A DNA stretch of 54,739 nt, taken from the NCBI GenBank assembly GCA_019636335.1, contig JAHBXR010000032.1:1-54739 (forward strand), given 5' to 3'. Below are positions 23,934-32,548 of this stretch, piece after piece. Source of the DNA: Pirellulales bacterium (GTDB taxonomy: Bacteria > Planctomycetota > Planctomycetia > Pirellulales > JAEUIK01). The position numbers were made by a program, and so were the translations under genes. Every line of letters begins with the position of its first letter. Position 1 is the stretch's first letter. Below the pieces are notes generated by a model, which was given only the letters and a program-made list of their open reading frames with translations, was not told the origin of the DNA and did no database searches.

Positions 23934-24000
23934 GTAACAGGGGGGGGGAGGGTAATACGTCCTCTTATAAGGACGTATACCCCCCCCCCCTTTCCCCCCG
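23934..24000. repeat. G-run / hairpin / C-run structure
   Basis: ATACGTCCT (23955-23963) and AGGACGTAT (23970-23978) form a perfect 9-bp hairpin with 6-nt loop. It is flanked on the left by long G-runs (about 23934-23952) and on the right by a long C-run (23980-24000), so the whole block is one extended inverted repeat with G-quadruplex potential. It sits in the only sizeable gap (23888-24047) between the ATPase gene and the next gene. Possible roles are origin, transcription block or packaging signal. Confidence 0.6.
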
Positions 24001-24047
24001 GTGTCAGGGTGAGAGGGAGGGTGATCGATCACCCCAACCGCGCACCC

Positions 24048-25508
24048 TCACACCCCCTCGGTTTTGCGCTCGTTGATTTGGTACAGGGTGCAATCGTTGC
24101 CACTGGCTTCGCCCTCGAAACTGGTCACGAGCCCCTCCGCGATCAGCATCGAAAGCAATCGTTCGGTCCGGCCTGGACTCGGTCCGCCGTTCTTCGAGAT
24201 CCATGTCTTGGTGCGCGGGCCGGTGCTGAGCAGCCCCAAGATGGCGGACTTGCCATCGGCGTCCCTAGAGGCTTGGCGCTCTTCGTTCTTGCCCTTCAAG
24301 CCCTTCAGTTCGGCCGGGTCGAGACACTGGTCGATTGACCACAGCGGAAATGACCATCGCAGGGCGAGCGGCTCGATCGGCGGGAAGCTTCGAACGGCGC
24401 CCTCCAGGACGGCACAGTTCGGTTCCTCGTGCGCCCGAAGGACGAGATGGCTGTCAACCGCCCGGGCCTGGCTGCTGGCGCCACTGCCCACGTCGACGAC
24501 GGCCTTGCCCGATTGCAGACCTTTCGACGAATGGTGAACGCAGATGATGGCGCAGCCGAGTCTCTTGGCGTACGCGTCGAGTTGGTTGTATAGGGCACAC
24601 GCAGCCGCGTTATCGTTTTCGTTGTAGCCCGGCGGATAGAAGCGATAGAGGGCGTCGACCACGATCACGCCGTACGTGCCGTGCTTGATGCCGTCGAGAA
24701 CTTGGCCGAGTGAGAAGATGTCGAGTTGGCGACCGCGGAGACTTACGATGTCGAACCAGTCCCGAATGTCTTCGAGCGTTACCCCCATCGCTTCCGCAAC
24801 GGTCCTGATGCGATGCGCCAGAACGCTCGGGTGCAATTCCGCATCGAGCAACAGCACGCGCGACGGGGCACACAAGAACACGTCCAGCCACCGCACGCCC
24901 ATCACGATCGACAGGAGCAGCCCATAAACGAGCCACGACTTGCCGACCTTGCTGGCCGCGATCAGGTTGGCCACCTCTTCCAGTCGCAACCACCCATCGA
25001 CGACGATTGGATTCAGATGCGGATGCGCGGTCGCGAGATTCACGACGTTGACGGGTGCCAGGCCGCGCGACAGGCCACTGTCTTCGGCCAGGGCACCGAA
25101 GTCGCGCAGGGCACCACGCAACATGGTTTGCGTGTCGACGCCGTTCGCAGCTTGAATAGCAATGCCGCTGGCGACGGACGCGGCACGACGTTTGCGCCAG
25201 GCATCTTTGACCTGCGTCGCATAGTGCGCTCCGTTAGTCGGGCCCGGCACTGCCTGCATCAGCCTGGCAAACAGCAACGGATCGAAGTCGTCGCCAAGGT
25301 GCGGCCGAAAGAGCAACGGATCGAAGTGCTCATGCTCGGCGTAGAAGGTATCGAGCGCCGTCACGTATCGCCCGATGGTTGGATCGGCGAAGTGTTCTTC
25401 ATCGACAACCTGGCGGATCGCGAGCCAAATACCTCGATCGAAGAAACCACTTCCGATGGTGGCCTCCTCGGCGGGGATGTTCGCTGCGGGAAGATTCGAG
25501 ACGATCAC
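24048..25508 (-). CDS. RepA-like AAA ATPase, probable replication helicase of the element
   Basis: A 486-residue protein starting at GTG 25506-25508, which overlaps the preceding stop as GTGA. The N-terminal 110 residues are helical, as in the N-terminal domain of DnaB-type replicative helicases. A RecA-like ATPase core follows with Walker A LIAASKVGKSWLVYG, a hydrophobic Walker B strand VIVVDALYRF and a helicase-like strand CAIICVHHSSKG. The C-terminal 70 residues look like a winged helix (TWISKNGGPSPGRTERLLSM). It resembles RepA-type hexameric helicases (AAA_25 family) of plasmids and phages. It would drive autonomous replication of the excised element. Confidence 0.85.
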   Translation of the reverse strand: MIVSNLPAANIPAEEATIGSGFFDRGIWLAIRQVVDEEHFADPTIGRYVTALDTFYAEHEHFDPLLFRPHLGDDFDPLLFARLMQAVPGPTNGAHYATQVKDAWRKRRAASVASGIAIQAANGVDTQTMLRGALRDFGALAEDSGLSRGLAPVNVVNLATAHPHLNPIVVDGWLRLEEVANLIAASKVGKSWLVYGLLLSIVMGVRWLDVFLCAPSRVLLLDAELHPSVLAHRIRTVAEAMGVTLEDIRDWFDIVSLRGRQLDIFSLGQVLDGIKHGTYGVIVVDALYRFYPPGYNENDNAAACALYNQLDAYAKRLGCAIICVHHSSKGLQSGKAVVDVGSGASSQARAVDSHLVLRAHEEPNCAVLEGAVRSFPPIEPLALRWSFPLWSIDQCLDPAELKGLKGKNEERQASRDADGKSAILGLLSTGPRTKTWISKNGGPSPGRTERLLSMLIAEGLVTSFEGEASGNDCTLYQINERKTEGV

Positions 25509-25780
25509 GAGCGACGCCCCCCAGCATTGGCACGCTCGAACACCCCGCGCAGATAGTCGCTGGCGGATTCATAAGCACGCACACCGCGGGGTCGCTCACG
25601 TCTGGCCGACGGGCCTGCGAACCTCGCGAGACGTTCGGTGAGGCGTTGCCAGTCGGCCGGCATGCCACCGCGCGATGCTCGACGGGCCAATTCGCAGAGG
25701 GCCGGCTCGAGACTGATGAGCCGGAACCAAGAATCGAGCGAAAGCTCGTTGCCGCTGGGCGCGGACTGATGTACGCTCAC
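25505..25780 (-). CDS. Small element protein of unknown function
   Basis: A 91-residue protein starting at GTG 25778-25780 with AAAGGA upstream and coupled to the ATPase gene. The middle is rich in Arg, Leu and Ala (LEPALCELARRASRGGMPAD, QRLTERLARFAG) and likely helical and basic. It could be a DNA-binding or helicase-loading partner of the ATPase, which follows directly, but nothing in the sequence proves it. Confidence 0.65.
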   Translation of the reverse strand: MSVHQSAPSGNELSLDSWFRLISLEPALCELARRASRGGMPADWQRLTERLARFAGPSARRERPRGVRAYESASDYLRGVFERANAGGRRS

Positions 25781-25846
25781 GGGTGCATCCTTTCTTGTGG
25801 TCGTCGCGCCTTGGAATGAGCCCCGGGGCGCGCCACTTTGAATCTG

Positions 25847-26068
25847 CTACTTGCCGACCTCGGACAAGTAAGCGATCAAGTCCTTGCCCAAGATGTAGCC
25901 GCGTCCGTGCGCGTACTTCACCGAGAGTCCGCGGCGCCGAGCCATGCGGAGGGCATGCCGGCCGAGATTGGCGCGGCGAGAGATTTCCTCGAGCGTGTAC
26001 AACGTCTCGGGAGAGATTTCACCGGGTGCTCCGGTCGAAGTCTTGAGGGGGGCGGTGGCGGTGGGCAT
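25847..26068 (-). CDS. Excisionase-like / AlpA-type helix-turn-helix protein
   Basis: A 73-residue protein, ATG 26068 with GGAG upstream. A MerR-like winged helix fills residues 22-70: LYTLEEISRRANLGRHALRM as the helix-turn-helix, then RRRGLSVKYAHGRGYILGKD as wing. Small proteins of this design are recombination directionality factors (Xis) or transcriptional activators of integrase genes (AlpA). It is transcribed just downstream of a triple 9-bp iteron (26173-26199), which may be its binding site or the origin. Confidence 0.82.
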   Translation of the reverse strand: MPTATAPLKTSTGAPGEISPETLYTLEEISRRANLGRHALRMARRRGLSVKYAHGRGYILGKDLIAYLSEVGK

Positions 26069-26172
26069 CGTCTTTTCTCCGGTTAGTTCGGAATGGCGTT
26101 CGTTCGCCGTTCGTCTTGCTAACCGAAGTAGAAAGCGATGCTGGTGATCGTGAAAACAGCTATTAGGTCGCC

Positions 26173-26199
26173 AGTGCGCACGATGCGCACAGTGCGCAC
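26173..26199. repeat. Three tandem 9-bp iterons
   Basis: AGTGCGCAC, GATGCGCAC and AGTGCGCAC stand head to tail without spacing; the core GTGCGCAC is itself an 8-bp palindrome. Two more copies (GGTGCGCAC, GGTGCGCAT) occur in tandem at 26440-26457 inside the neighbouring gene. The array lies between the 272-residue protein gene and the HTH gene. Candidate operator or replication origin. Confidence 0.7.
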
Positions 26200-26200
26200 G

Positions 26201-27019
26201 CTATGAGATGCGAGCCAGGTTGACGATCCCTTTGGTTACCATCGCGCGAATTCGCCCGACATACCGGCGAGCCTTTGGGGTGTCCTTTCGGCTACTGCCT
26301 GTTTCCCCCGTGAATTCACGGGCAATTTCATCCCAACCCTTTTCCGCTGTCTGCTCAGCATCGATCTTGACCACCAAGTCCACGATGTCAGTGCAGTTCC
26401 TGATTCTGCTAGGGAGGCCTTTCGGAAAAAGTCTCTCCCGGTGCGCACGGTGCGCATGGTTTTTGCCCTCGCCTGCATCGTCAAGAGGCGGTGTGGAGGG
26501 GCTGCAGGCAATAAGGATTGCCCGCGACAGCTCCTGCTCTCGCATTTTGCTTGCGCGGTTGAGTGCATCCAGGTCGGGGGATGAAGCGAAGAACGCATCC
26601 AGCGCGGTCTCTATGTGAAGCAAGATCAACGCCGAATCTGGCAGGTCGGGGTCAACGTACTCAACCGCGACCTCGACCTCTTCCCCAGATAATTCTCGCG
26701 ACACAGCAAAGGCAACGTCGCCGACAACGAGGGCGAGCCACTGGATGTCGTCATGGATCGATTGGCTTGGGGACGTGCCGAGAACACGCACGTTATCGAC
26801 GGCTTTATCGATGAAGGCGACGTCGTATTCGCCGATCTCTGCTTGATAATCGGCAAGCTCACACTCTAGCTCTCGCAGGGCCGCTTCAAAGCGTTCGCCA
26901 TAGCGCGGGTGGCCGGTTCGCCGATATTCTTCGGCTGCAATGCGGGCATCCATCGCGGCGCTTAGGACATCGGCCGCCATGTTCGACACACCCCGCAAAC
27001 CGTCGACGCGGTCTTGCAT
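26201..27019 (-). CDS. First gene of the element operon, function unknown
   Basis: A 272-residue acidic, helical protein. The frame has ATG codons at 27028, 27025 and 27019; GAAAGG upstream is best spaced for 27019. The N-terminal and central parts resemble no family known to me (AAEEYRRTGHPRYGERFEAA, SGEEVEVAVEYVDPDLPDSA). The C-terminal 60 residues (GWDEIAREFTGETGSSRKDT, RRYVGRIRAMVTKG) are basic and could hold a helix-turn-helix, suggesting a DNA-binding regulator. Two 9-bp iteron-like words occur within its coding sequence at 26440-26457. It is nearest to attR and transcribed into the element. Confidence 0.7.
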   Translation of the reverse strand: MQDRVDGLRGVSNMAADVLSAAMDARIAAEEYRRTGHPRYGERFEAALRELECELADYQAEIGEYDVAFIDKAVDNVRVLGTSPSQSIHDDIQWLALVVGDVAFAVSRELSGEEVEVAVEYVDPDLPDSALILLHIETALDAFFASSPDLDALNRASKMREQELSRAILIACSPSTPPLDDAGEGKNHAHRAHRERLFPKGLPSRIRNCTDIVDLVVKIDAEQTAEKGWDEIAREFTGETGSSRKDTPKARRYVGRIRAMVTKGIVNLARIS

Positions 27020-27242
27020 GTTCATCATCCTTTCGGCCGGGCAGACCAGCCGCCCGCGTGGCGATGATGTTTCCACGCGAGCGGTGGTCAATGCGGGGAT
27101 CAGCCGCGACCCGACAAACTGTTACCGCGACTGTTAGCCGCGAGCCTGATTTTTCATCCTTCGAGACTCAGGGTGCCGATATTGAAGATACCAAATCTGC
27201 GCGATTCAGACGCAAGATCGTACGGTGTCAGACCTTACTGTA
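27020..27242. promoter_or_regulatory. Right-end region before attR
   Basis: No gene. The region should contain the promoter of the leftward operon. ACTGTTACCGCG (27118-27129) and ACTGTTAGCCGCG (27130-27142) are adjacent near-identical direct repeats about 100 bp from the att core. That is a distance suitable for integrase arm-type or excisionase sites. The last 80 bp are AT-richer than the surroundings. Confidence 0.4.
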
Positions 27243-27291
27243 GGATTGCAAATCCACCACCGACGGTTCGAATCCGTCCAGCGCCTTTTTT
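27243..27291 (+). repeat. Right attachment repeat (attR core), tRNA-Cys 3' remnant
   Basis: Exact 49-bp copy of 15669-15717, comprising the tRNA-Cys sequence from the anticodon stem to the 3' end and six Ts. The 5' half of a tRNA is missing to its left, so it is not a functional tRNA. It marks the right border of the integrated element. Confidence 0.95.
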
Positions 27292-27460
27292 CATTCCTCT
27301 CAGATCGTTGGGCATGGCGACTGGGAGGGTCGGCCGAAGGGGTAGACCCCCCTTTGGTGCTGATTAAGAGCGCTTTTGAAGGGCCAAATCAGCACTTTTT
27401 CTGCCCTAGTTCGTTTGCCTGCGACACACAGTTGTCGCACCGGTTTGCGATGCTAGGGGT

Positions 27461-27658
27461 ATGGCCAGCGAGTCCTCTCATCCCGACCGCCCTGCCGTCG
27501 AGTACACGCTCGAGGCGTTTGGGCCCTCGTTGCGGACGTGGGTGATCTTCGAGCATGCCAACAACCGCCGTCGGCTGGTGGACGTCTTCGATTCTCCCGA
27601 GCAGGCCCTGCGCGAGTTTCCCACCGCTCGACGCATCGATCAGGCGGCTACTCAATAG
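27461..27658 (+). CDS. Small hypothetical protein
   Basis: A 65-residue protein starting at ATG 27461 after an AGGGG-like sequence placed rather close to the start. The composition is protein-like (VEYTLEAFGPSLRTWVIFEH, RRLVDVFDSPEQALREFPT), with a probable beta-beta-alpha pattern and no membrane segment. It stands alone between the element's right border and the PSCyt gene. The function is unknown, and a chance frame cannot be excluded. Confidence 0.5.
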   Translation: MASESSHPDRPAVEYTLEAFGPSLRTWVIFEHANNRRRLVDVFDSPEQALREFPTARRIDQAATQ

Positions 27659-27860
27659 TGCCTCTGGTGTCCCTTTGTGGCCATCGAAGGGGGTGAAGTT
27701 GGTCTCTTTTCCCACGACGCGAAATTGCTTCGCCCGGCTCGGTGTGGTCGGTTAAAATCGCGGTTGCGGCCGGGTGGCATGCGCCGGACCCGTTCTGGGG
27801 CAAGCTGTTGCCGCGCGACAATACTAACCATCCCCCCCCCGCGTTCCCGCCTCGGCAGAC

Positions 27861-30800
27861 ATGCTTCACGCCCCGTTGCTGCCTCGCGTCCGCCTCTCCT
27901 GCGCCCTTTGTGGAATGGTGCTGCTCAGTCAGGCCTGGATGGCGGCCTGCACGCTGGCAGCCGAAGGCCAGCCCGAACCGGCGCAGGTCGAGTTCTTCGA
28001 GAAGCACGTCCGGCCGCTGTTGGTGCAGAACTGCTATCCATGTCATTCGGCCGACGCGAAGGAGGTGCGTGGCGGACTGCGGCTCGATAGTCGCGCCGGC
28101 TGGATCACGGGTGGCGACAGTGGCCCGGCCGTTGTGCCGGGCGATCCCGAGGCGAGTCCTCTCATTCGCGCGGTGCGTTACGAAGACTTCGAGATGCCCC
28201 CCAACGGCAAATTGCCCGGGGCGGACGTGGCCCGGCTCGTCGAATGGGTCAAGATGGGGGCGCCCGATCCGCGGGACGAGCCTCCCGCCGCAGCGTCCCC
28301 CACCCAGAAGCCGGCGCTCGATGTCGAGGCGGCGCGCGAGTTCTGGTCGTTTCGTCCCCTGGCCGAGGTCGAGCCCCCCACGGTGCAGGACGAGGCCTGG
28401 TGTCGCACGCCGATCGATCGATTTATTCTCGCGCGGCTCGAAGCCGAGGGGCTGCGCCCGACGGCGCCGATCGAACCTCGCAAATTGATTCGCCGCGTTT
28501 ACTTCGACCTGACCGGGCTGCCCCCTTCGCCCGAGGAGGTCGACTCGTTCGTGGCCGATCCTTCGCCGGCGGCGTACGAAGCGCTCGTCGATCGATTGCT
28601 GGCGAGCCCGCGCTACGGCGAGCGCTGGGGACGCTCCTGGCTTGATCTGGCTCGATTTGGCGAAAGCCACGGTTTCGAGCATGACTACGATCGGCCGACC
28701 GCCTATCACTTTCGCGACTATGTGATCGAGGCGCTCCATCAGGATCTGCCCTACGACACGTTCGTGCATTGGCAACTCGCCGGCGACGAGCTCGCGCCCG
28801 ACAACTTGCTGGCCATGAAGGGCACGGGTTTTCTCGCGGCCGGCGTGCATAGCACGCAGATCACGAAGAACCAGGCCGAAAAAGAGCGTTACGACGAGCT
28901 GGACGACATGCTCTCGACCACGGTGCTCTCGACGCTCGGGCTGACCGTCGGCTGCGCCCGCTGTCACGATCACAAGTTCGATCCGATTCCGACCGAGGAT
29001 TATTACCGGTTGCTGTCGACGTTCACGACGACCGTGCGCAGCGAACCAGATTTGCTGGTCGATCCGGAAGGTTATGCGCGAGCGAAGGAGGCGTTCGATC
29101 GCGAGCATGCCCCCTTTGCCGAGGCGCTGGCCACCTACGAACGCGAGCAATTGCCGGCGGGGCTGGCAGACTGGGAACAGAATTGGTCGTCGTTGCGAGA
29201 GTCGCCACGCTGGACGCAGGTCGATCCCGCGACGTTGAAATCGTCGGGAGGCGCGACGTTCGAGCGGCAGGCGGACGGTTCGTATCTCGTGACGGGCACG
29301 AATGCCGATTTCGATACGTACACGCTCGAGATCTCCACCGGCACGCGCGCGGTGACCGGCTTGCGTCTCGAAGCGCTCAGCCATCCGACGCTGGTGGCGG
29401 GAGGTCCCGGACGGGCCGCGAATGGCAATATCGCCCTCTCGGACGTGAAGTTGAGCGCGCGCGGCGCCGCGGCGCCGGTCGGGGCGACGCTCTCGAATCC
29501 TCGCGCGACGTTCGAGCAGAAAGGCTTGCCCGTGGCAGCGGCCATCGATGGCGACGCCAAGTCGGCCTGGGCCGTCGATCCTCAATTCGGACGCGATCAT
29601 GCGGCGGCGTTCGACGTCGCGCTGCCGCCGGCAGAAGGGCAGGAACGCACGCTGACGCTCGTGCTCGCCTTTGGCAACAACCAGGGGCACAACATCGGCC
29701 GCTTGCGCGTCGCGCTGGCCGAATCGGCGGAAAGCCCCGCGTTGGAATCGGCGGCGTATCCCGCGGGCATCGTGGCGGCGCTGGATCGTCCGGAGTCGGA
29801 ACGCTCGGCCGAAGAGCGTGCGGCGCTGCTGGCGTGGTTCGCGCCGCAAGACGCCGGCTGGCAAGCGCTCAAGCGCGCCGCCGATGAACATGCCGCGAAG
29901 GCCCCCTTCGCCGAGAAAGTTAAGGTGCTCGTGTCGAGCGAGGGCGTGCCGGCCGTACGACTGCACACGCAGGGTCCCGATTTCTACGAGCAGACCTACG
30001 TGTTGAAACGGGGCGATCTCACGCTCAAAGATCGTGTGGCCGAACAGGGCTTTCTGCGCGTGCTGACGCGCGCGGACGAGGGAGCCGGGCGCTGGCAGGC
30101 GACTCCGCCCGCAGGCTCGAAGCTCTCCTACCGCCGCACGGCGCTGGCGCACTGGCTGACGGACGTGGAGGCGGGGGCCGGGCATCTCGCGGCGCGCGTC
30201 GCCGCGAATCGGTTGTGGGCGGGGCACTTCGGCCGCGGCATCGTGGCCACGCCCAGCGACTTCGGCACGCAGGGGGCACGCCCCACGCATCCCGAGTTGC
30301 TCGACTGGCTGGCCCGCGACCTGATTGCCGGTGAGTGGCGGCTCAAGCGACTACACAAACTGCTCGTGACGAGTGCCACCTACCAGCAGGGAACCGACGT
30401 CAACGACGTGGCGGCGCAGCGCGATCCCGACAACGCGCTCTGGTGGCGGCGCGTGCCCCATCGACTCGAGGCCGAAGCGGTCCGCGACGCGCTGCTGGCC
30501 ACGAGTGGTCTGCTCGACGAGCAGATGTATGGGCCCGGCACGCTCGATCAGGCCAGCCGCCGGCGCAGCATCTACTTTACCGTCAAACGCAGCGAGATGA
30601 TTCCCTTCATGCAGTTGTTCGACGCGCCGGATGCCCTGCAAAGCACCTCGCAGCGCACGACGACGACGATCGCTCCGCAAGCGTTGTTGATGATGAACAA
30701 TCCCCAGGTACGCGAGTATGCCCGGGGGTTGGCTGGTCGCGCGGCGCCGAGCGAAGAGATCGTGCCGGCCGAGGCGGTGACCGAAGCGTATCGTCTCGCC

Positions 30801-30983
30801 TTGTCGCGCGCTCCCGACGAAACGGAACTGGCCGACGCACTCGCCTACCTTGCGGCGCGCGAAGCGACCGCGGGGAGTGCGGCGGGCTCGGTCGACAGCG
30901 TCGTTGCCACGGCGCGCCGCGAGGCGCTCGTCGATTTCTGCCACGCGTTGTTCTGCCTGAACGAGTTCGTGTACATCGAGTAG
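27861..30983 (+). CDS. Planctomycete cytochrome c / DUF1549 / DUF1553 protein
   Basis: A 1040-residue exported protein. A signal-like hydrophobic segment (about 10-33) is followed by the PSCyt1 domain with one c-type heme motif, C58-Y-P-C61-H62, and a Met in YEDFEMPPNGKL as likely distal ligand. DUF1549 follows at about 150-380 (RFILARLEAEGLRP, RRVYFDLTGLPPSPEEVD, RYGERWGRSWLDLARFGES, and QITKNQAEKERYDELDDMLS with GCARCHDHKFDPI). A central beta-rich region of LamG or discoidin type covers about 440-660. The C-terminal DUF1553 is at about 750-1030 (ANRLWAGHFGRGIVATPSDF). The motif CARCH is a second CxxCH. It precedes a DUF1501 gene by three bases, the standard planctomycete pair. The enzymatic role of the pair is not established. 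Confidence 0.95.
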   Translation: MLHAPLLPRVRLSCALCGMVLLSQAWMAACTLAAEGQPEPAQVEFFEKHVRPLLVQNCYPCHSADAKEVRGGLRLDSRAGWITGGDSGPAVVPGDPEASPLIRAVRYEDFEMPPNGKLPGADVARLVEWVKMGAPDPRDEPPAAASPTQKPALDVEAAREFWSFRPLAEVEPPTVQDEAWCRTPIDRFILARLEAEGLRPTAPIEPRKLIRRVYFDLTGLPPSPEEVDSFVADPSPAAYEALVDRLLASPRYGERWGRSWLDLARFGESHGFEHDYDRPTAYHFRDYVIEALHQDLPYDTFVHWQLAGDELAPDNLLAMKGTGFLAAGVHSTQITKNQAEKERYDELDDMLSTTVLSTLGLTVGCARCHDHKFDPIPTEDYYRLLSTFTTTVRSEPDLLVDPEGYARAKEAFDREHAPFAEALATYEREQLPAGLADWEQNWSSLRESPRWTQVDPATLKSSGGATFERQADGSYLVTGTNADFDTYTLEISTGTRAVTGLRLEALSHPTLVAGGPGRAANGNIALSDVKLSARGAAAPVGATLSNPRATFEQKGLPVAAAIDGDAKSAWAVDPQFGRDHAAAFDVALPPAEGQERTLTLVLAFGNNQGHNIGRLRVALAESAESPALESAAYPAGIVAALDRPESERSAEERAALLAWFAPQDAGWQALKRAADEHAAKAPFAEKVKVLVSSEGVPAVRLHTQGPDFYEQTYVLKRGDLTLKDRVAEQGFLRVLTRADEGAGRWQATPPAGSKLSYRRTALAHWLTDVEAGAGHLAARVAANRLWAGHFGRGIVATPSDFGTQGARPTHPELLDWLARDLIAGEWRLKRLHKLLVTSATYQQGTDVNDVAAQRDPDNALWWRRVPHRLEAEAVRDALLATSGLLDEQMYGPGTLDQASRRRSIYFTVKRSEMIPFMQLFDAPDALQSTSQRTTTTIAPQALLMMNNPQVREYARGLAGRAAPSEEIVPAEAVTEAYRLALSRAPDETELADALAYLAAREATAGSAAGSVDSVVATARREALVDFCHALFCLNEFVYIE

Positions 30984-30986
30984 GCC

Positions 30987-32486
30987 ATGACGAATCCCCA
31001 TCCACTCTTCGGCACGCCGCACGCGGGGCACTTTGCCACGCGGAGAGATTTCCTGCGCCGCGCTGGTGGCGGATTGGGGGCCTTGAGCCTGGCCTCGCTG
31101 CTGTCGAACGAGGGACTGCTCGGCTCGGCCGCCAGGGGAGAAACGATCGCGCGGGGTGAGACCGCCGCGCCGCTCAATCCCTTGTCGCCGCGGGCCGGAC
31201 ATTTCGAGCCGAAGGCGAAGGCCGTCATCTGGCTGTTCATGAACGGCGGTCCGAGCCACGTCGACCTGTGGGACTACAAGCCCGAGCTCGAGCGGCAGGA
31301 TGGCAAAGAGCTTTCTGGCTTCGACAAAGACACCGGTTTCTTCGTCGAGCAGGTCGGGCCGCTGATGAAGTCCCCCTTCAAGTTCGCCCAGCATGGCGAG
31401 TCTGGGGCCTGGGTCTCCGAGGTCTTTCCGCGGATGGCCGAGCACGTCGACGACATGGCTTTCCTCTACTCCTGCCATACCGAGACGAACAACCACTCGC
31501 CGGCGCTGTTTCAGATCAATACCGGTATGAGCCGCATGGGCTTTCCCTGCGTCGGCTCGTGGGTCACGTACGGGCTCGGCTCGGCCAGCCAGAACCTGCC
31601 CGGCTTTGTCGTCATGACCGACACGCTCGGCCGCGGATTGCCCAAGGGGGCGGCGCAGAATTGGGGCGCTGGATTTCTGCCCAGTATCTTTCAGGGCACC
31701 CAGCTCAACAACCAGGGTCCGCCGATTCACAACCTGGTACCGCCGGCTGAGATGGCGTCCGATCGCCAGCGGGCGCAGCTCGATCTCGTGGCGCAGTTGA
31801 ACCGGCGGCATCTCGAGCAGCATCCGCACGAGGCGGAGCTTGCCGCGCGGATCGAGAGCTTCGAGCTGGCCTATCGCATGCAGATGTCGGCGCCCGAGGT
31901 GCTCGACGTGAACCGCGAGACCGCCGCCACGCAAAAACTGTACGGGCTCGACAATCCAAAGTGCGCGCACTTCGCACGCCAATGCTTGATCGCGCGGCGC
32001 CTGGTCGAGAACGGCGTCCGCTTCGTGCAGATCTACAGCGGCGGCACCGAGAACGAAAAGAGCTGGGACGGCCACACGAACATCGAATCGAACCACCGCG
32101 GGTTCGCCGCCGAAACCGACACGCCCGTCGCGGCGCTGCTGGCCGATCTCAAGCAGCGCGGCTTGCTCGAATCGACCCTGGTGGTGTGGGGGGGCGAGTT
32201 CGGCCGGTTGCCCCTCGTGCAGAAAGGGGGCACGGGTCGCGACCACAATCCGCACGCCTTTACGACGTGGATGGCTGGCGGCGGCATTCGAGGCGGTACC
32301 CTCTACGGCAAGACCGACGAGGTCGGTCACAAGGCGGTCGAAGACCGCGTCTCGATCCACGACCTGCACGCCACCATTTTGCACCTCACCGGCCTGGAAC
32401 ACACCAAGCTCACCTACCGCTACAACGGCCGAGAATTTCGTCTGACCGATGTAGCCGGAAACGTGGTCGAGCGGGTGATTGGGTGA
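30987..32486 (+). CDS. DUF1501 protein, Tat-exported, paired with the PSCyt gene
   Basis: A 499-residue protein starting three bases after the PSCyt stop, so co-translated. The N terminus has a twin-arginine signal (TRRDFLRRAGGGLGALSLAS). The DUF1501 fold belongs to the alkaline-phosphatase/sulfatase superfamily: VIWLFMNGGPSHVDLWDYKP at the start, CLIARRLVENGVRFVQIYSG, SWDGHTNIESNHRG, VVWGGEFGRLP and GRDHNPHAF. The conserved Asp and His residues suggest a metal site. Function is not established for the family; PSCyt/DUF1501 pairs are very abundant in planctomycetes and are often suspected of roles in polysaccharide or sulfated-polymer metabolism. Confidence 0.93.
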   Translation: MTNPHPLFGTPHAGHFATRRDFLRRAGGGLGALSLASLLSNEGLLGSAARGETIARGETAAPLNPLSPRAGHFEPKAKAVIWLFMNGGPSHVDLWDYKPELERQDGKELSGFDKDTGFFVEQVGPLMKSPFKFAQHGESGAWVSEVFPRMAEHVDDMAFLYSCHTETNNHSPALFQINTGMSRMGFPCVGSWVTYGLGSASQNLPGFVVMTDTLGRGLPKGAAQNWGAGFLPSIFQGTQLNNQGPPIHNLVPPAEMASDRQRAQLDLVAQLNRRHLEQHPHEAELAARIESFELAYRMQMSAPEVLDVNRETAATQKLYGLDNPKCAHFARQCLIARRLVENGVRFVQIYSGGTENEKSWDGHTNIESNHRGFAAETDTPVAALLADLKQRGLLESTLVVWGGEFGRLPLVQKGGTGRDHNPHAFTTWMAGGGIRGGTLYGKTDEVGHKAVEDRVSIHDLHATILHLTGLEHTKLTYRYNGREFRLTDVAGNVVERVIG

Positions 32487-32548
32487 TTCTGAATCTGTGC
32501 AGTGAATGTTTCGATGCGTGCGTCGTGGTCGTATTGTCTGTGCGGCAC

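Larger units (their letters stand above)
15669..27291. mobile_element. Integrated capsid-encoding element (phage-satellite-like) in tRNA-Cys
   Basis: The 11.6-kb segment between the 49-bp direct repeats carries about fifteen genes, all on the minus strand and mostly overlapping by 1-4 bases. In transcription order: unknown 272-aa protein, excisionase-like HTH, small protein, RepA-like AAA ATPase, unknown protein, zinc-ribbon protein, 124-aa protein, fused prohead protease/major capsid, cold-shock protein, several unknown proteins and a tyrosine integrase next to attL. I found no terminase, portal, tail, lysis or conjugation gene. This suggests a phage satellite that borrows helper functions, or a domesticated capsid island, rather than a full prophage. 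Size and integrase-at-edge layout agree with a satellite; the assignment is inference. Confidence 0.85.

Noticed and set aside
15669..27291. Complete prophage or integrative conjugative element
   Set aside because: At 11.6 kb there is no terminase, portal, tail, lysis, relaxase or type IV secretion gene that I can recognise.
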